In this document: positions 47,655 to 59,960 of the stretch, one piece after another | How positions within the stretch are numbered: the first letter of the stretch is position 1 | Layout of the letters: the number at the start of each line of letters is the position of its first letter | From: Panax quinquefolius | Lineage: Eukaryota; Streptophyta; Magnoliopsida; Apiales; Araliaceae | Direction: 5' to 3' | Length of the DNA stretch: 64,000 nucleotides | Assembly: GCA_020205615.1 (NCBI GenBank) | Contig: CM035167.1 | Coordinates: 57,557,023-57,621,022, forward strand | The notes under the pieces: generated by a model | Databases searched by the model: none | Told to the model about the DNA's origin: nothing | The model's input: the letters and a program-made list of their open reading frames with translations, nothing else | Program-made: the position numbers and the translations under genes

Positions 47655-47810
47655 TCATCTTTGCACTACGGGCCAAAGATATTCATCAACAGACCATCTT
47701 TGCACTACATGCCAAAGATATTCATCAATAATTCATCTTTGCACTACGGGCCAAAGATATTCATCAATAAGTCATCTTTGTACTATGGGCCAAAGATATT
47801 TATATCTCAA
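47655..47810 (-). repeat. Hairpin minisatellite in solo LTR E (4 units)
   Basis: Plus-strand units read ATCTTTGCACTACGGGCCAAAGAT-like with ATTCATCAATAATTC spacers, about 39 bp each. Confidence 0.88.
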
Positions 47811-49967
47811 AGAAATATATAATCATTTCAGAATTTATATAAATAATAATTATATTCAATTATAAATTCAATGGTCATGATCATACCAGTCACAATTCAA
47901 CTTTTCACTACTGGCCAAAGAGAACCCTAGTCATGATCATACCAATAATCTACCCATCTTTACACTCCAGTTAAAGAGAATTTCAACATCAGGAATATAA
48001 AAATGTTATATATGATAATAAAATCAATATAATCAATACATAGTTTTAATCTCCAGAGTAATATTCATAAATCAACTATAATTTGGTTAGAAAAAGAAAA
48101 CAATTTTGTAGTGAATAGTACCCATGAATAGTAACTCGTGAATAGTAACTCATGAATAGTAGCCCGTCGTGAATAGTAACTCATGAATAGTAACTCGTGA
48201 ATAGTAACCCCGACATGAAAAAGTTCCAAATTTGATAAAAAGTTCAAACCAACATTTCAACATAATGATATTGAAGAAATAATATCACTTACGAAGAAAA
48301 TAACATCCCTTTCAATCCCTTAAAATCCCTTACTATCCCTTACCTCAAAAGAGCAAGATTGATTGATTGAATATTTGAAACGAACTTGCACCGTATAGCA
48401 ATACTCAAGATATCAAAATACTCACAAGAATACACTCGATAATATAGAGAGAGAAATAGAGAGAAAACTTCAGTTTCTGGTTTGATTTTCAATTCTAACC
48501 TAAGCACCCTATTTATAGGAAAATGCTTAGAACACCAAAGTAGAAAATTTAATAAAATATTAATATATATATATATATATATATATTAAATTCCTACGTA
48601 CACTAAATCAGATCCAACATCAGCCACCAATAGTAAACTAAATCAAAAAAAACGTTTTTGTTATTAAAAATAATTAAAACTTTCAAAAATCAATTATTTC
48701 GAAACTTCAATAATTCATAATAAATAGCCCTTTTATTAGAAAATTTGATTCTTGCGAGCTTTTATAGGAAATTTAATTCTCTACAACTTTACAGAAGAAT
48801 GTTTTTCCAAATTCCAAACAGAAATTGAGTGAAATCCATAAACGGGCGATTTTACAGGCTATAATCAAATTTCAGTCAAGAAATGGGCCCACAGACATGT
48901 TTAACCTGTTTTAAACAAATTTTTCAACAAAAATACTCCTCCTCCTCATATACTCATATATCCCACATTCATTGTAAAAATATCATTATAATATTATAAT
49001 AATATAATAAAATAGTATTTTATCGTAAAAGATAAAATATCGATTTTCAACAATTGTTACTTTAAAAAAAATTCTCCATCTATATCACATAAAATGAATA
49101 TTTTCCTTATTATATAAATCAATAATTAATTATTCATAAATAATATTACAGAATCACAATAATGACAACCAAAGGAGTTCGAGGAAAGAGGGGCTTTCAA
49201 TAAGAATTTCTCCATCTTTGGCCTTGATTAGGTGACCAAACCTCTCCTCGATGAGAACTTTCTCGACATTGCCAATAATGCTATCTACTAATATTATTCA
49301 AATAATATGAATTATTGATCCGATAATGGGAAATCATCAGCAAATTGACAATTATTGAGCAACAATAATATAAAATATCAACGCAAGACAATTATTGAAT
49401 CAATAAAATTAAATATTGAAGCAAGAATTACTATAAAAATTATTGAGTAGTGCCTTCTTACGTAAGAATCAATAATTCAAAAATACTGTGCAATACCGTG
49501 TGCTACTGTGCAACAACGCGTATTACTTTACTTTACCCATCGGGTATTCCAACAAATGTTAATTGGTGAATAATTACGCAGATTATTTATAAAAACTTAA
49601 ATTTGTCATTTTCTTCATCCCGATGCTTATTATTACATTATGGGGCCCTAAATGGTCGCTTGGCCGTGCATTTAATATTCCCGATCGAAAGAATATTCCA
49701 CGACAAGCGAATATTCCCAAACAACAATGAATATTTTATAACCACTTGCGTATTTTGAAAAAAAAATTCATATATCACCCTTAACTATAAACTTTTATCA
49801 ATTTAACCATTTACTGAATAGTAATTATAAGAAAAAATTGAATACTTTTATTTCATAAAATTCGGGGTGTTACAACGAATCCTTAATATTTGTTTTTTTG
49901 TTTCACTGGATTTTTTTTCTTTAAAATATTTTTCATCATTCTCAGTCCTAAATGATGATATAACTAA

Positions 49968-50100
49968 ATATCTCTGGCCTGTAGTGCAAAGATGAATGAT
50001 TTCTGATGAATATCTTTGGCCTGTAGTGCAAAGATGAACAGGTGTTTAGATGAACATGACTAATCGATAAATATCTTTGGCACTCAGAAAAAAGATGAAT
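49968..50100 (+). repeat. Hairpin minisatellite in solo LTR D (3 units)
   Basis: GCCTGTAGTG-loop units; the third is degenerate (ATCTTTGGCACTCAGAAAAA). Confidence 0.8.
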
Positions 50101-50652
50101 ATTTGATTCCGTATATATATTGATTGATGTTACAGGGATAAAAGATAGACAATAAACTTTTATATTCATATATAGAAGATAGTAGATTTCATTCTCTACT
50201 TAACTCTTCTAATGAATTATTATTTTCGCTGCGATAATTAATTTAAAACTTGTTGTCTATTGTATTCTATTAGATTTTTCCTTGTTGAAGACTAACGATA
50301 ATTTGTTCTGAATTATCTTAGTCATAATGTTCTTTACTGGGCTAGTTGAGCTCACCCTTTTCCTTTTTGTTCCATTTTTTTTCTCAGGAGGCGAGAATGT
50401 AGCGAGTACTAGTCGGGGTATGGAATGATGGTTCTAGAAGTTATTTTAGTAGTCCTCACCATTTTTGTAAAATAATGTATCAATAATTGAAATGAGGACT
50501 TATTTGAGTGTGGATATTGTCTAGATGACAATATTTGTATTTAAACTCACAGTTTTTATGTTGTATTAATAAAGTTATAGTTGTTTCTGTACCATGTATT
50601 TTGACGACTCAGAATGGGTGTTGTATACCTGTTTTGGGGGCGTCACAGATAA

Positions 50653-52809
50653 TATGCAACAATTTATCATTAGTCTTCAACAGGGAAAAATCTGATAAAA
50701 TATAATAGACAACAAGTTTTAGATCAACAACTACAGCGGAAACAACAATCCATTAGAAGAGTCAAGTAGAGAAAGAATTCCACTATCTTCTAAGATTTAA
50801 AAGTCCATCATCAATATTTTATCCCTGTAACATCAATCAATATACATCTTGAATCAAATATTCATCTTGCACACTACAGCCAAAGATATTCATTTCAGTA
50901 TCACCAAATTGGTCATGTTCATCTCAACACTGCTCATCTTTGCACTACGGGCCAAAGATATTCATTAGGTAATCATTCATCTTTTCACTACAGGCCAAAG
51001 ATATTCAGTAATATCATCATTTAGGACTGAGGATGATTAAAAATATTTTAAAGAAAAAGAATCCATTGAAACAAAAGGACAAATATTAGGGATTCATATT
51101 ACAGTTTATCCAAGTTCAATAATACTCCATAATAACTAAATTTGAAGCAGAATTCAAAAATAAAGATCAAAACATGGATACAATCAAAGATAGTAACCAT
51201 AATAGACATCTTGGATAAAAAGAAGAAAATTTTATTTTTCGGTGAATAGTGTCGTATTCGTGAATAGTGCCGTATACGTGAATAGTGTCGTATACGTGAA
51301 TAGTAACCCCAACACAAAAAGGTAGAAATTCCACAATAAAATCTATACCAATATTTTGGTATAATGATATTGAAAGAATAACATCATTAGGAAGAAAATA
51401 ACATCCCTTACCTCAAAGAAATCATACTTCGGAATGGAATATCGGATATGATGCTGAATGAAACCTGTACTGAATAGCAACTCTCAAAGTATCTAAATAC
51501 TCACAAAATACGCTCGTTAATATAGAGAGAAAGAAAACTTGTTTCTAGTGTAATTTTCAATTCTAACTTAGCTCTCTATTTATAGGAAAATGTTAGCACG
51601 CCGAAGCAGACTTGACCTGCTACCTGATGGCTTTACCTGCTACTATTGCCACCCACCACATTTGAAATTCAATTTAAGCACATTTCTAACCAACCAAAAG
51701 TGGGGCCCACCAATTCTAGAATTTTCCACCAAAATGATAAATTCTGAAACTTCAAAAATTTCTGAACCAGTCACCTCTTAAAATTCATAACAAATCATAC
51801 GTTGATTTTTAACGGTTAAAAATTTGTGGACATATACTAAACTTATATATGTATAACATATCCAACAATCACAACGATCCAACGGTCGAATTAAAAATTA
51901 TAACTAACGCAATATATCTCAAGAACACTAGTTTGATTTTTAATACCTCCATTCCGAAAAAATACTGATAAAACACTTCAACATTAATTCCTTCATTATA
52001 ACCACATACATAAATCCATCATTTAAATTCGCATCAAATAAATATTTCCTTATCATATAAATCAATAATTAATTAATCACAAATAATATTATAGAATCAC
52101 ATTTATGACAACCAGGCAGTTCCCAGGAAAGAGGTGGCTTTCAGATAAGGATTTCCCATTACTGGCGCTCAATTAGGTGACCAAACCTCTCCTTGACAGA
52201 ACTTCCTAGATATTGCCAATAATGCTATCTCATAATATTATTCAAATAATATGAATTATAGATCCGATAATGGGAAATACTATGCAGTGATAATTATTGA
52301 AACAACAATAATATAAAATATCAACACAACAATTATTGAACCAATAAAGTAAAATATTGAATAAAGAATTATCGTAATAATTATTGAGTAGTGCCTTTCA
52401 CGTACGTAAGAATCAATAATTAAAAATATCAGATAAAACCAGGTACTATCTTTATGCAAACCACGTGTATTAGTGTATTTTAACCATCGGGTATTCCAAC
52501 AGTGTTAACGGTAACAACTACGCCATTATTTGTAAACACTCAAATTTGTCGTTTTCTTCATCCGACCGTTATCCGTTATGGAGCCCACAAATGGTTGCGC
52601 TGACATACGAATATTCCCCGACAAAAAGAATATTCCACGACCAAACGAATATTCCTCGACAAAAATGAATATTTTACAACCACTTGCTTATTTTGTAAAA
52701 TTTTTACATTTCACCCATAACCAAAGTATTATATCAAATTAACACCTTATTATTCACAATAATAATTAGAGGAAATTCGATTTTATTTATAATAAGTTGT
52801 GGTCTTACA
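50653..52809 (-). repeat. 5' LTR of C, main piece
   Basis: It continues from 44,579 to the LTR start (GGTCTTACA at 52,809), next to the target duplicate GAAAA. It has hairpin units at 50,861-51,005, GTGAATAGTGTCGTA repeats at 51,240-51,305, and an inverse TATA box at 51,575-51,586. No gene. Confidence 0.9.
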
Positions 52810-52814
52810 GAAAA

Positions 52815-53308
52815 AGTATGCTGACCAACACAAACAAGATCGTGCATTCAACGTAGGAAATTACGTATTCCTAAAAGTTTCTCCTTGGAAGGGGAAAATT
52901 CATTTCGATAAAAAGAAAAAGCTAAGCCCGAGGTTTATTGGACCCTTTGAAGTGCTGCGAAAAGTTGGAGAAGTGTCTTATAAGGTAGCTCTACCTCCAA
53001 AGTTGGAAAACGTTCATAATGTTTTTCACATTTCGGTGTTAAGACCGTATAAACCCGATTACAAGCATGCGATCGAGTATGAACCGTTGCAGTTCAGTAA
53101 AGATTTATCTTATGAAGAGATTCCTATTCAGATAGTCGACAGGAAAGAACAAGTGCTCAGAAATAAAGTGATACCTTCTATGAATGTGATATGGAGAAAC
53201 CACAATGTCGAAGAGGCAACGTGGAAACTCGAAGCTGAAATGATGAAAAATTACCCTGAGTTATTTGTTTTATCTGTGTCTTCAAATCTGGGGACAGAAT
53301 CTTTGTAA
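52815..53308 (+). pseudogene. pol: pol of B, part 2: integrase C-terminus with chromodomain-like tail
   Basis: It picks up the frame left at 14,214 and is open to TAA at 53,306. SPRFIGPFEVLRKVGE at about 52,925 is the GPY/F module. HNVFHISVLRPY follows, and HNVEEATWKLEAEMMKNYPE at about 53,200 is the chromodomain-like end typical of plant chromoviruses. That domain is thought to steer integration to marked chromatin. The ATG at 52,799 that heads the local frame belongs to C's LTR and is not a real start. Confidence 0.88.
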
Positions 53309-53382
53309 GAAGGGAAGAATGTGATGATTTGATTGTTGGAGTTGTGATTCTAGGGACAGAATCCTTGTAAAGGAGGGAAAGA
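53293..53382 (+). other. Duplicated 3' end with two polypurine tracts of B
   Basis: GGGACAGAATCTTTGTAAGA with a purine run (about 53,309-53,320) is repeated 60 bp further on as GGGACAGAATCCTTGTAAAG with AAAGGAGGGAAAGA (53,369-53,382). The second tract abuts the LTR and should be the working one. Confidence 0.75.
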
Positions 53383-54137
53383 TGTAACAATCCAGAATTT
53401 CAAATTGTAATATTAAATATTTATTGAATTATATAAATATTTATTTGATGTGTTTATTGTTGAAATTGATGAAATAAATATTTTATTGATGTGGTTATTA
53501 TTAGATAATATTCTAAATTAAATTAATTTATAATATAGAGAGTTGTAATATAACATGAGAGGTTATATTGTTGTTGAATTTAATAATTTAAATTGGTGTG
53601 TTAAGTTATTAAATAAAATTATAAAGAAATTATAATTTTGTGATAATTTTTTAAGTGGAATATTTATTTAAAATATAGTATGTGTAATTAATTTATTTGG
53701 TTAATGTTGGATATAGAAATCCAAATAAATACTATGTGATTATAAATTATAAACTAAAGGGTTTATTAAAATAATTAAAGAAGTTTAATGTAGTTTTGCC
53801 AAACAAGGCTTAAAATATTAAGTCTTTAATTTTTAAAGGGTTTGCTAAACAAAGCCTTATGGCTTTTGGGATTTTTGATTTTTGATTTTTAAATAAATAA
53901 AATAAAATAAATAATAAATATAATATATTTAAAACTATACGTTTATTGGTTTGTAACTGATACAATAAGTGTGCGTGCTAATATATCAGTTGGCATGGTT
54001 TATTAGTTTGGTTTTACGTCATAAACTAGTTGCTAAGCCTGAGAAGAACACTGAGAGAATTTGAGAAGGATTTGTGAGATTTGGCTGCAATTAGCAAGGA
54101 TTACAAGCTAAGTGAAGGTATTTTATCTAAACCTTAG

Positions 54138-54178
<41 letters not shown>

Positions 54179-55182
54179 TTACGGCAATAATTTTTATACT
54201 CTGTGAATTTCATATGTTTTGAATTGTTGCTATACAATTAAATTATGATGATTATATGTGTTTGTGATGTTAGAACTAGTGTTTAAACAAGGAATTTGCA
54301 TGCTAATTACAGTTAAAAGTAGAAAAATAATGACAATGTTTATATTTTTCATATGGCTTGTAAAAGTACCAATTATAGTGGTCAATTTGTATGTTAATCT
54401 GTAAATTGAGTCTTGTTTATGTTGGTTCATTAAGAAACGAAGAGAACGTAGTTTGAATGAAGTAATTTAGACAATAATTGTGATTACAGTGATGATTTTT
54501 GTGAAGAAACTCAAAAATGGAGTTTTCATATGAAAACATGGAAATTGAGGAATTAAACTAGTTTAAGTTGTTGTTAAATTGTTCTAATTGGTTGAATATG
54601 TTAGCAAACATGTTTGTAATAGTTTTATACCAATTGTATGTGTTAATTTCACTGTTTTATGGGTGAAATTCGTGTTAGTTGGGCTAAAAATGGCTACTAT
54701 TCATCATTGTTTTTTTTGTTCACAATACTGCGCTTTTAAATAGAAATTGCTACCTGGTGCCAAGGCTAAAAACTATGCATGTTGCCTTGGTTGAAGCTCT
54801 GTATATGGCGCAACTACGCCATACAATCGAATCGAGGCATAGACTTCTATCACGCTGTCATAGATTCGGGATAGCAACATACCTTGGTCTAATGATGTGT
54901 TAGTATAATAAACATGTAACAACAAGGTTGAAACAGAGTCGTGTTATGTTGTTAGTAAATTTAAAGTTGTGAGAATGATTAGTAAGTTATAAACGCGTTA
55001 TGTGATAACTTAGTATACATAATGAATGTTTGACAAGTGTTGTGAAGTCAACACTTGGAATTTCTGAAATGTAAATGGTAATGTAAGACTTGTACTGAAG
55101 TAACAAGTTTAACTAGAAATGTGTGTTATGTTGAAAAAGGAATGTTTGTATATCTAATAGATATTGTGGTTCTGATACTATG
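53383..55182 (+). repeat. 3' LTR of B, first 1.8 kb
   Basis: It starts TGTAACAATCCAGAATTTC. (TA)n lies at 54,141-54,174. The part from 54,944 matches the 5' LTR. It stops at 55,182, where another LTR is inserted; the missing end would match 7,831-9,073. AT-rich, no gene. Confidence 0.88.
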
Positions 55183-55502
55183 TGTGAGACCCTAGATTTT
55201 ATGAATAAAGATTTAATTTTCTCGAAATATATTTTTGAATATTATGGTGTGGATTTGAGATAGTGTTATAGTTGTGGGTAATATTTATAAATTTTTCAAA
55301 GTATGCAAGTTGTTGTATAATATTCGATTGGTCGGGGAATATTCTTTTGTCAGGGAATATTCGTACGACGGCACAATCATTGGTGGACCCCACAACGGAA
55401 GTATTGTCGTAGTTAAAAAACGACAAAATTATCTTTCCATAAAAATAACGGCGGAGGTGTTACCGTTAAAACTATTGAACTACCCGGTAGTAAAAGTACA
55501 GT
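55183..55502 (+). repeat. LTR start fragment inserted in B's 3' LTR
   Basis: TGTGAGACCCTAGATTTTATG onwards is similar to the first 320 bp of the chromovirus LTRs, including three AATATTC segments and CGTACGACGGC. It could be the 5' LTR of element G, but it is fairly diverged from G's 3' LTR at 63,380. It is cut after ACAGT by the next LTR. Confidence 0.6.
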
Positions 55503-56041
55503 TGTGACGCCCCCAAAATAGGTATACAACACCCATTTTGAGTCGTCAAAATACATAGTACAGAAACAACTACGACTTTATTAATACAACATAAAAACTG
55601 TGAGTTTAAATACAAATATTGTCATCTAGACAATATCCACACTCAAATAAGTCCTCATTACAATTATTGATACATTATTTTACAAAAATGGTGAGGACTA
55701 CTAAAACGACTTTCTAGAACCTTCATTCCATACCCCGACTAGTACTCGCTACATTCTCGCCTCCTGAGAAGAAAAATGGAACAAAAGGAAAAGGGTGAGC
55801 TCAACTAGCCCAGTAAAGAATATTATGACTAAGATAACATAGAACAAATATTAAGGATTCGTACTTTAAACAATCCAAGTTCAAAAATACTTCATAAATA
55901 ACCAGAGTGGAGTAAAATTCAAGAATGATCAAAACATGGATACAATCAAAGTTAGTATCCATAATAGATATTTTGGATGAAAAATGAAAATTTAATTTTT
56001 CTGTGAATAGTGTCGTATTCGTGAATAATGCCGTATACGTG
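55503..56041 (-). repeat. C-type LTR end piece
   Basis: Plus strand TGTGACGCCCCCAAAATAGG to GCCGTATACGTGA matches the ends of the C and D LTRs. Similarity stops abruptly at about 56,041. Confidence 0.75.
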
Positions 56042-58616
56042 ATATTAACTTTATGTTCAAGTCGTTCAAGTCTCTACAATACATGATCACATAATGCATT
56101 ACATTAGGTCACATATAATCAAGTATGTATATGACTATATCATTCCTTCCATTTCAATCTAATGGTGTATTAGATTCAATTACTATTCGTTCCAGTTTAT
56201 CATTATCCTTGCATTTATATTCAATTAGGTTATCTCAACCTTTATACAACATCCTTAACGTTTAACAAAGTTTAAACAATGTTACATTACATTCCTTAAG
56301 TTGTGTTTCCTTTTAGATCAATTAGCTTTCTTTTTCTTTGTACTTAGAAACCTTCATTACTATCCTTGTTCTGAGACTGGCGCTGCGGTGCCATCTTTAT
56401 ACTTACATCTCCCACTGCGGCGCAAGCTTATAGTATCACTATCCCAAACTTTGCGCTGCGGTGCGAGTCCTTACTTAATGGGTCGCGCTGCAGCTCCACT
56501 CTCCAGAGGATTTTGGTATCAGACATGGCAATCGCAAGTGTTACATATTGAACTATGGTTCGCACTGCGGTGAACTCTTATGATTGTGCTCGAACATCGC
56601 TCGCGCATCTTGCATGACGACTCGTTTTGTTTAGGGTTGGCACCATGGCGCCAACTCGTAGCGAAAAACAAATTCGGGTTTGAATTTTGTGAACTTCCCG
56701 GACGCATAACTTCTTCGTTATAAGTCCGAATTGGATCATTCAAAAGCCTACGGTTCATAAATTACGTAATCTACATGATCATGCAAGAATTTTATCTATT
56801 TGACTTCGTTTGCTAAAAATTCACCTATTGGTTCATTTTTAACGAAAACGATAAACGTTCGTGAACGTTCAATGCTCGTTTCTTCGTTCTAAGTCAGAAT
56901 CCGGTCATTTTTGATTCCACAACTCTTAAATGCCAAATATGACTTGTCTCTATTGGAAAACAATGGTTTCGTGATCAAACACAAAATTTGACTTCCATTC
57001 CGAGAATTTTACGAATTCGACGTTTGTCGTCCAATCGTGCAAATTCCGACAATTCTTCATTCTTATGATTTGTTCAACATTACAAATGAACTTCATTCCT
57101 CATGTGAACATCTTATCATACTTAATACAATAACTTATATTCATTGTTGGATTTTGACTTATTCTTCATGAGCTTATAACTTGTTAAATTATAAACTACT
57201 TAAGATTTGATTATTCATGACTTATGACAATTTGAGTTTCTTAATCATCATACTTTACATGTTCTTAACATCTAACTTTACTTATGATTCATAGGATCAT
57301 ACAAGTCCTTTTACATCCTTATTACTTCTCTTAATAAACTCATTACCAATTCATATTTTCATACTTAACATTCAAGGTTAACTTATAATAAGTTTATAAC
57401 TTTTATAAGTTCAAATGACTTATTGCCAACTTATGTGGCTTAGGTTCATGACTTATTCATTCTTCTTGCTTCTTATCATTCATGTTTCTTAATCCATCTT
57501 TTCTTATCAACCTATCATGGTAGAGATATAAGATAATGGAGAAGAAGTCTTACTTTTGTGTAGTCTTGGTAAGGTAGCTTGCTTCTTCTTCTTACTTATG
57601 GAATGACTTATTGGTAGCTTATTCTCTCTAACACTTAAGCACTTTTGATATGTTGGATTATTTGAACAACTATCAAATGGCTTGTAAGCCTTCTCTATTT
57701 ATAGAATTTATAAAGCTAGGGTAGTTTGGTCAATAAATCATCCCACCTCCTTAAGCCACCTCCTTACTATTCATTACTTGGTTAGCACAAAACCTACCCT
57801 TTGCTTGACCATTACTTCAAAGTCTTGGTCATTACTCCTAAGTCTTGGTCACCACACTAACTTGGTCTCCACATTAACTTGGTCATCACAATAACCATAT
57901 TAATATGGTTTGCCCCATGGGTCATATAACTCATGGATTCTATCTTGGGCTTACATTAAATCATCCTTTGGGATTTACATTAATAAACACTAGTTTGTTC
58001 ATTCATTAATAGTTGGGCCTCTCCCTTTAATTCACTTGGACTTGTATATAATTGTTAACCAATCTTCCAAGTCCATTAACATTTCTTAATACATATTGTT
58101 GATGTATTATTTTCGTATTCTAATTCATATAGAATTCATATACGGTATTTCATCCTTCCTACAAACTCGTATAATACTTCGTATTATACTCATTTTCATT
58201 ACTTTGCACAATACCAAGTATCATGCAATTATTACTTATTCAATACTATTTCGCCTTCCTTAACGTTTATATTTTAAGTCCACAATCGAATTATTACATT
58301 TTCCATAACTAGATTTTTATTACATAATCCATCTTACTTTGTTATTCCATCATTACGTATTTCTCGGAAACTCAAAATTATATCCCGAGCAAATATCGAT
58401 GAATAGTGTTTTTCAGAAAATTTCTCGAAAAAGTTTTATTTTCGTCTTAGAAATTCAAACACTTTAATTCATCCACGTAGCTCAAATACTACGACATTCT
58501 AACATCAATAGGTTATACAATGCCAACCATCTTGATAACACATGGAATATGATTTTATTATTATTTAATTTAATAAAATCATTTTACAATAAGATCTGAA
58601 TTTCTCGGTCATTACA
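56042..58616 (-). repeat. LTR-like sequence of another family
   Basis: On the minus strand it would start TGTAATGACCGAGAAATTC at 58,616, a normal LTR beginning. It carries a TATA box CTATAAATAGAGAAGG (inverse at 57,694-57,708) and several GCRCCGCAGCGC-like GC-rich motifs at 56,375-56,590. No ORF of note and no gene. With 55,503-56,041 it may form one chimeric solo LTR of 3.1 kb. The flanks (ACAGT, AAATC) do not match, so it is not a clean insertion. Confidence 0.55.
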
Positions 58617-58733
58617 AAATCCTTCGCTAGTGTGTCCTATCTAAGCTTATTTGTTGGTCAGTCATAATATAGGGATATTATGTGATATGTTAATTTGTTT
58701 AATTAACCCTTGTTTTATGGCAAGATTTAAGAA

Positions 58734-59960
58734 ATGGTCACGAGAACGTTAACAATGGAGTGTATGAGACTGTGGAACAACCTTTAGTCACAAACCAGGA
58801 GAACGTACAACAAGAAGGCAATATTCCTCCTGTAAACAACACTACCGAGCAAACGATGAATGATGGAATGTTTAGGAGCTTTTTTCAGTTCATGTAAAAT
58901 CAGACGAGGGAGACTCGTGTGCAAAATATGGGTAGAAGTGATAGCAACACACGGTCTATCACAGCCAAGCAGTTCAAGGAGTTGGGACCACCAGAATTTA
59001 TTGGAAAGTCGGATCCTATCAAGGCGGAAACATTGGTCAAGCAAATTACCAAGATATTCGATGTCTTGGGATGCACGAAGGAACAGAAGGTTCCATTCGC
59101 CACCTTTATATTCCGCGGTGAGGTAGACTACTGGTGGGAGTCTGTGAAGCGTACCCAGCCTGCCGCACTCAATATATCTTGGGAAACGTTTCAGAAACTA
59201 TTCAATGACAAGTACTTTCCTGAAAGTATTCGTCATATGAAGGAGGTAGAGTTTATCAGACTAGAACAAAACAACATGACGGTGTCCAAGTACGAGGTGA
59301 GGTTCACTGAGTTATCCAGGTTTGCACCTCATTTGGTAGAGAATGAGGAACGAATGACAAGGATGTTTCTGAGAGGTCTAAAACCCGAGATTCGTCAATA
59401 CTTTATCTCTCATAAATTTTCTCTGTATTCAGATGTTATCAACAGGGCTCAATTATTAGAGCGAGATAATGAGTATGTTCAACCGAGGGACCACAACCAG
59501 GGTCATACCGGTGACAGCAGCCATCAGAGCGATGATAAGCAAAGAGGAGGGAAAATACGAACAAAGGCGGTAACCACTCGGGTGGTCATCGTGGGCATGA
59601 TAATAGGAGAGGTGAGTCAAGTGAAAATTTCAAAAAAAGGAGATTCAACAATGACGGGAAGACATCAGCAGCAGCACCAGCATCAACAACAAATTCTAGA
59701 GGAGGAGAACGACCGCCAGTTAGATGTTACAAATGCGGGAAAGAGGGACATATCAGCCCAAACTGCCCACAACAATCCAAGGTATGTTACAACTGTGGAA
59801 AGAAAGGCCACATAGCTTGGGATTGTTCTATAGTAAAACCAAGTTCAACGGGGATGGTGACTCCAAGGGTTGTCCCGGATAAGTCGAAATCAACGATTCC
59901 TGGAAGAGCTTTTGTCGTGACTGGCCAAAACGCGAGGAACCCGAACGAGGTGATTACGGG
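58734..59960 (+). pseudogene. gag: gag of G
   Basis: ATG at 58,734 is equivalent to that of C but is followed by a one-base loss. A TAA interrupts near 58,896. A 298-codon stretch is open from 58,919 with KQFKELGPPEFIGKSD, FIFRGEVDYWWES, FQKLFNDKYFPESIR and FAPHLVENEE. The nucleocapsid has two good CCHC knuckles, [14 protein letters not shown] and [14 protein letters not shown] (about 59,725-59,820), in another frame after a shift near 59,600. The end NPNEVITG leads into protease without a start codon. Confidence 0.85.

Larger units (their letters stand above)
46545..49874 (-). mobile_element. Solo LTR E (3.33 kb) inside D
   Basis: On the minus strand it runs TGTAACACCCCGAATTTTATG ... GGGGTTGTCACA, with ACGAA at 46,540-46,544 and 49,875-49,879. 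TATA box (inverse) at 48,510. 14-bp repeats are at 48,117-48,210 and four hairpin units at 47,655-47,810. Start and end resemble F; the promoter region resembles D. It is the deepest insertion on this side of the nest. Confidence 0.92.
44580..50647 (+). mobile_element. Solo LTR D (2.73 kb), split by E
   Basis: It runs TGTAAGACCCCAAATT ... GGGGGCGTCACA with GATAA at both ends (44,575-44,579 and 50,648-50,652). Its own sequence is 44,580-46,544 and 49,880-50,647. TATA box at 45,930 (CCTATAAATAGGGTGC). 14-bp repeats are at 46,217-46,310 and hairpin units at 49,968-50,100. No internal region, hence a solo LTR. Its middle resembles E, its end resembles C. Confidence 0.9.
14215..52809 (-). mobile_element. 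Chromovirus C (Tekay/Del-like), with nested A1 and D/E/F
   Basis: This complete minus-strand insertion is flanked by the 5-bp duplication GAAAA (14,210-14,214 and 52,810-52,814). Its own parts are the 3' LTR 14,215-15,401 plus 38,753-40,050, internal region 40,051-44,223, and 5' LTR 44,224-44,579 plus 50,653-52,809. A1 splits the 3' LTR and D splits the 5' LTR. The LTRs are about 2.5 kb and differ at about 5-6% of compared positions by eye. The internal region lacks the protease and the polypurine tract. Confidence 0.9.
7593..55182 (+). mobile_element. Chromovirus B (Tekay/Del-like), oldest host element, split by C
   Basis: The element consists of a truncated 5' LTR (7,593-9,073), primer site, extra ORF, gag, pol to 14,214, a 38.6-kb insertion (element C), the pol end from 52,815, a polypurine tract, and a 3' LTR from 53,383. 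That LTR is itself interrupted at 55,182. The two LTR parts overlap at 7,597-7,830 and 54,944-55,182, where they differ at roughly 6% of positions by eye. It is not autonomous: gag and pol hold many stops and frameshifts. Confidence 0.85.

Noticed and set aside
52799..52814. ATG start for the 169-codon ORF at the end of B pol
   Set aside because: The ATG belongs to the LTR of inserted element C; the real gene starts far upstream in B.
52815..53308. Centromeric CRM-type chromovirus
   Set aside because: The C-terminal part has a regular chromodomain-like tail and the LTRs are long; no CRM-type motif overlapping the LTR was seen. Tekay/Del is the better fit, though not proved without a tree.
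56301..56758. ORFs of 79-90 codons in the GC-rich motif area
   Set aside because: Overlapping frames on both strands in LTR-like DNA, no conserved domain, explained by locally higher GC.
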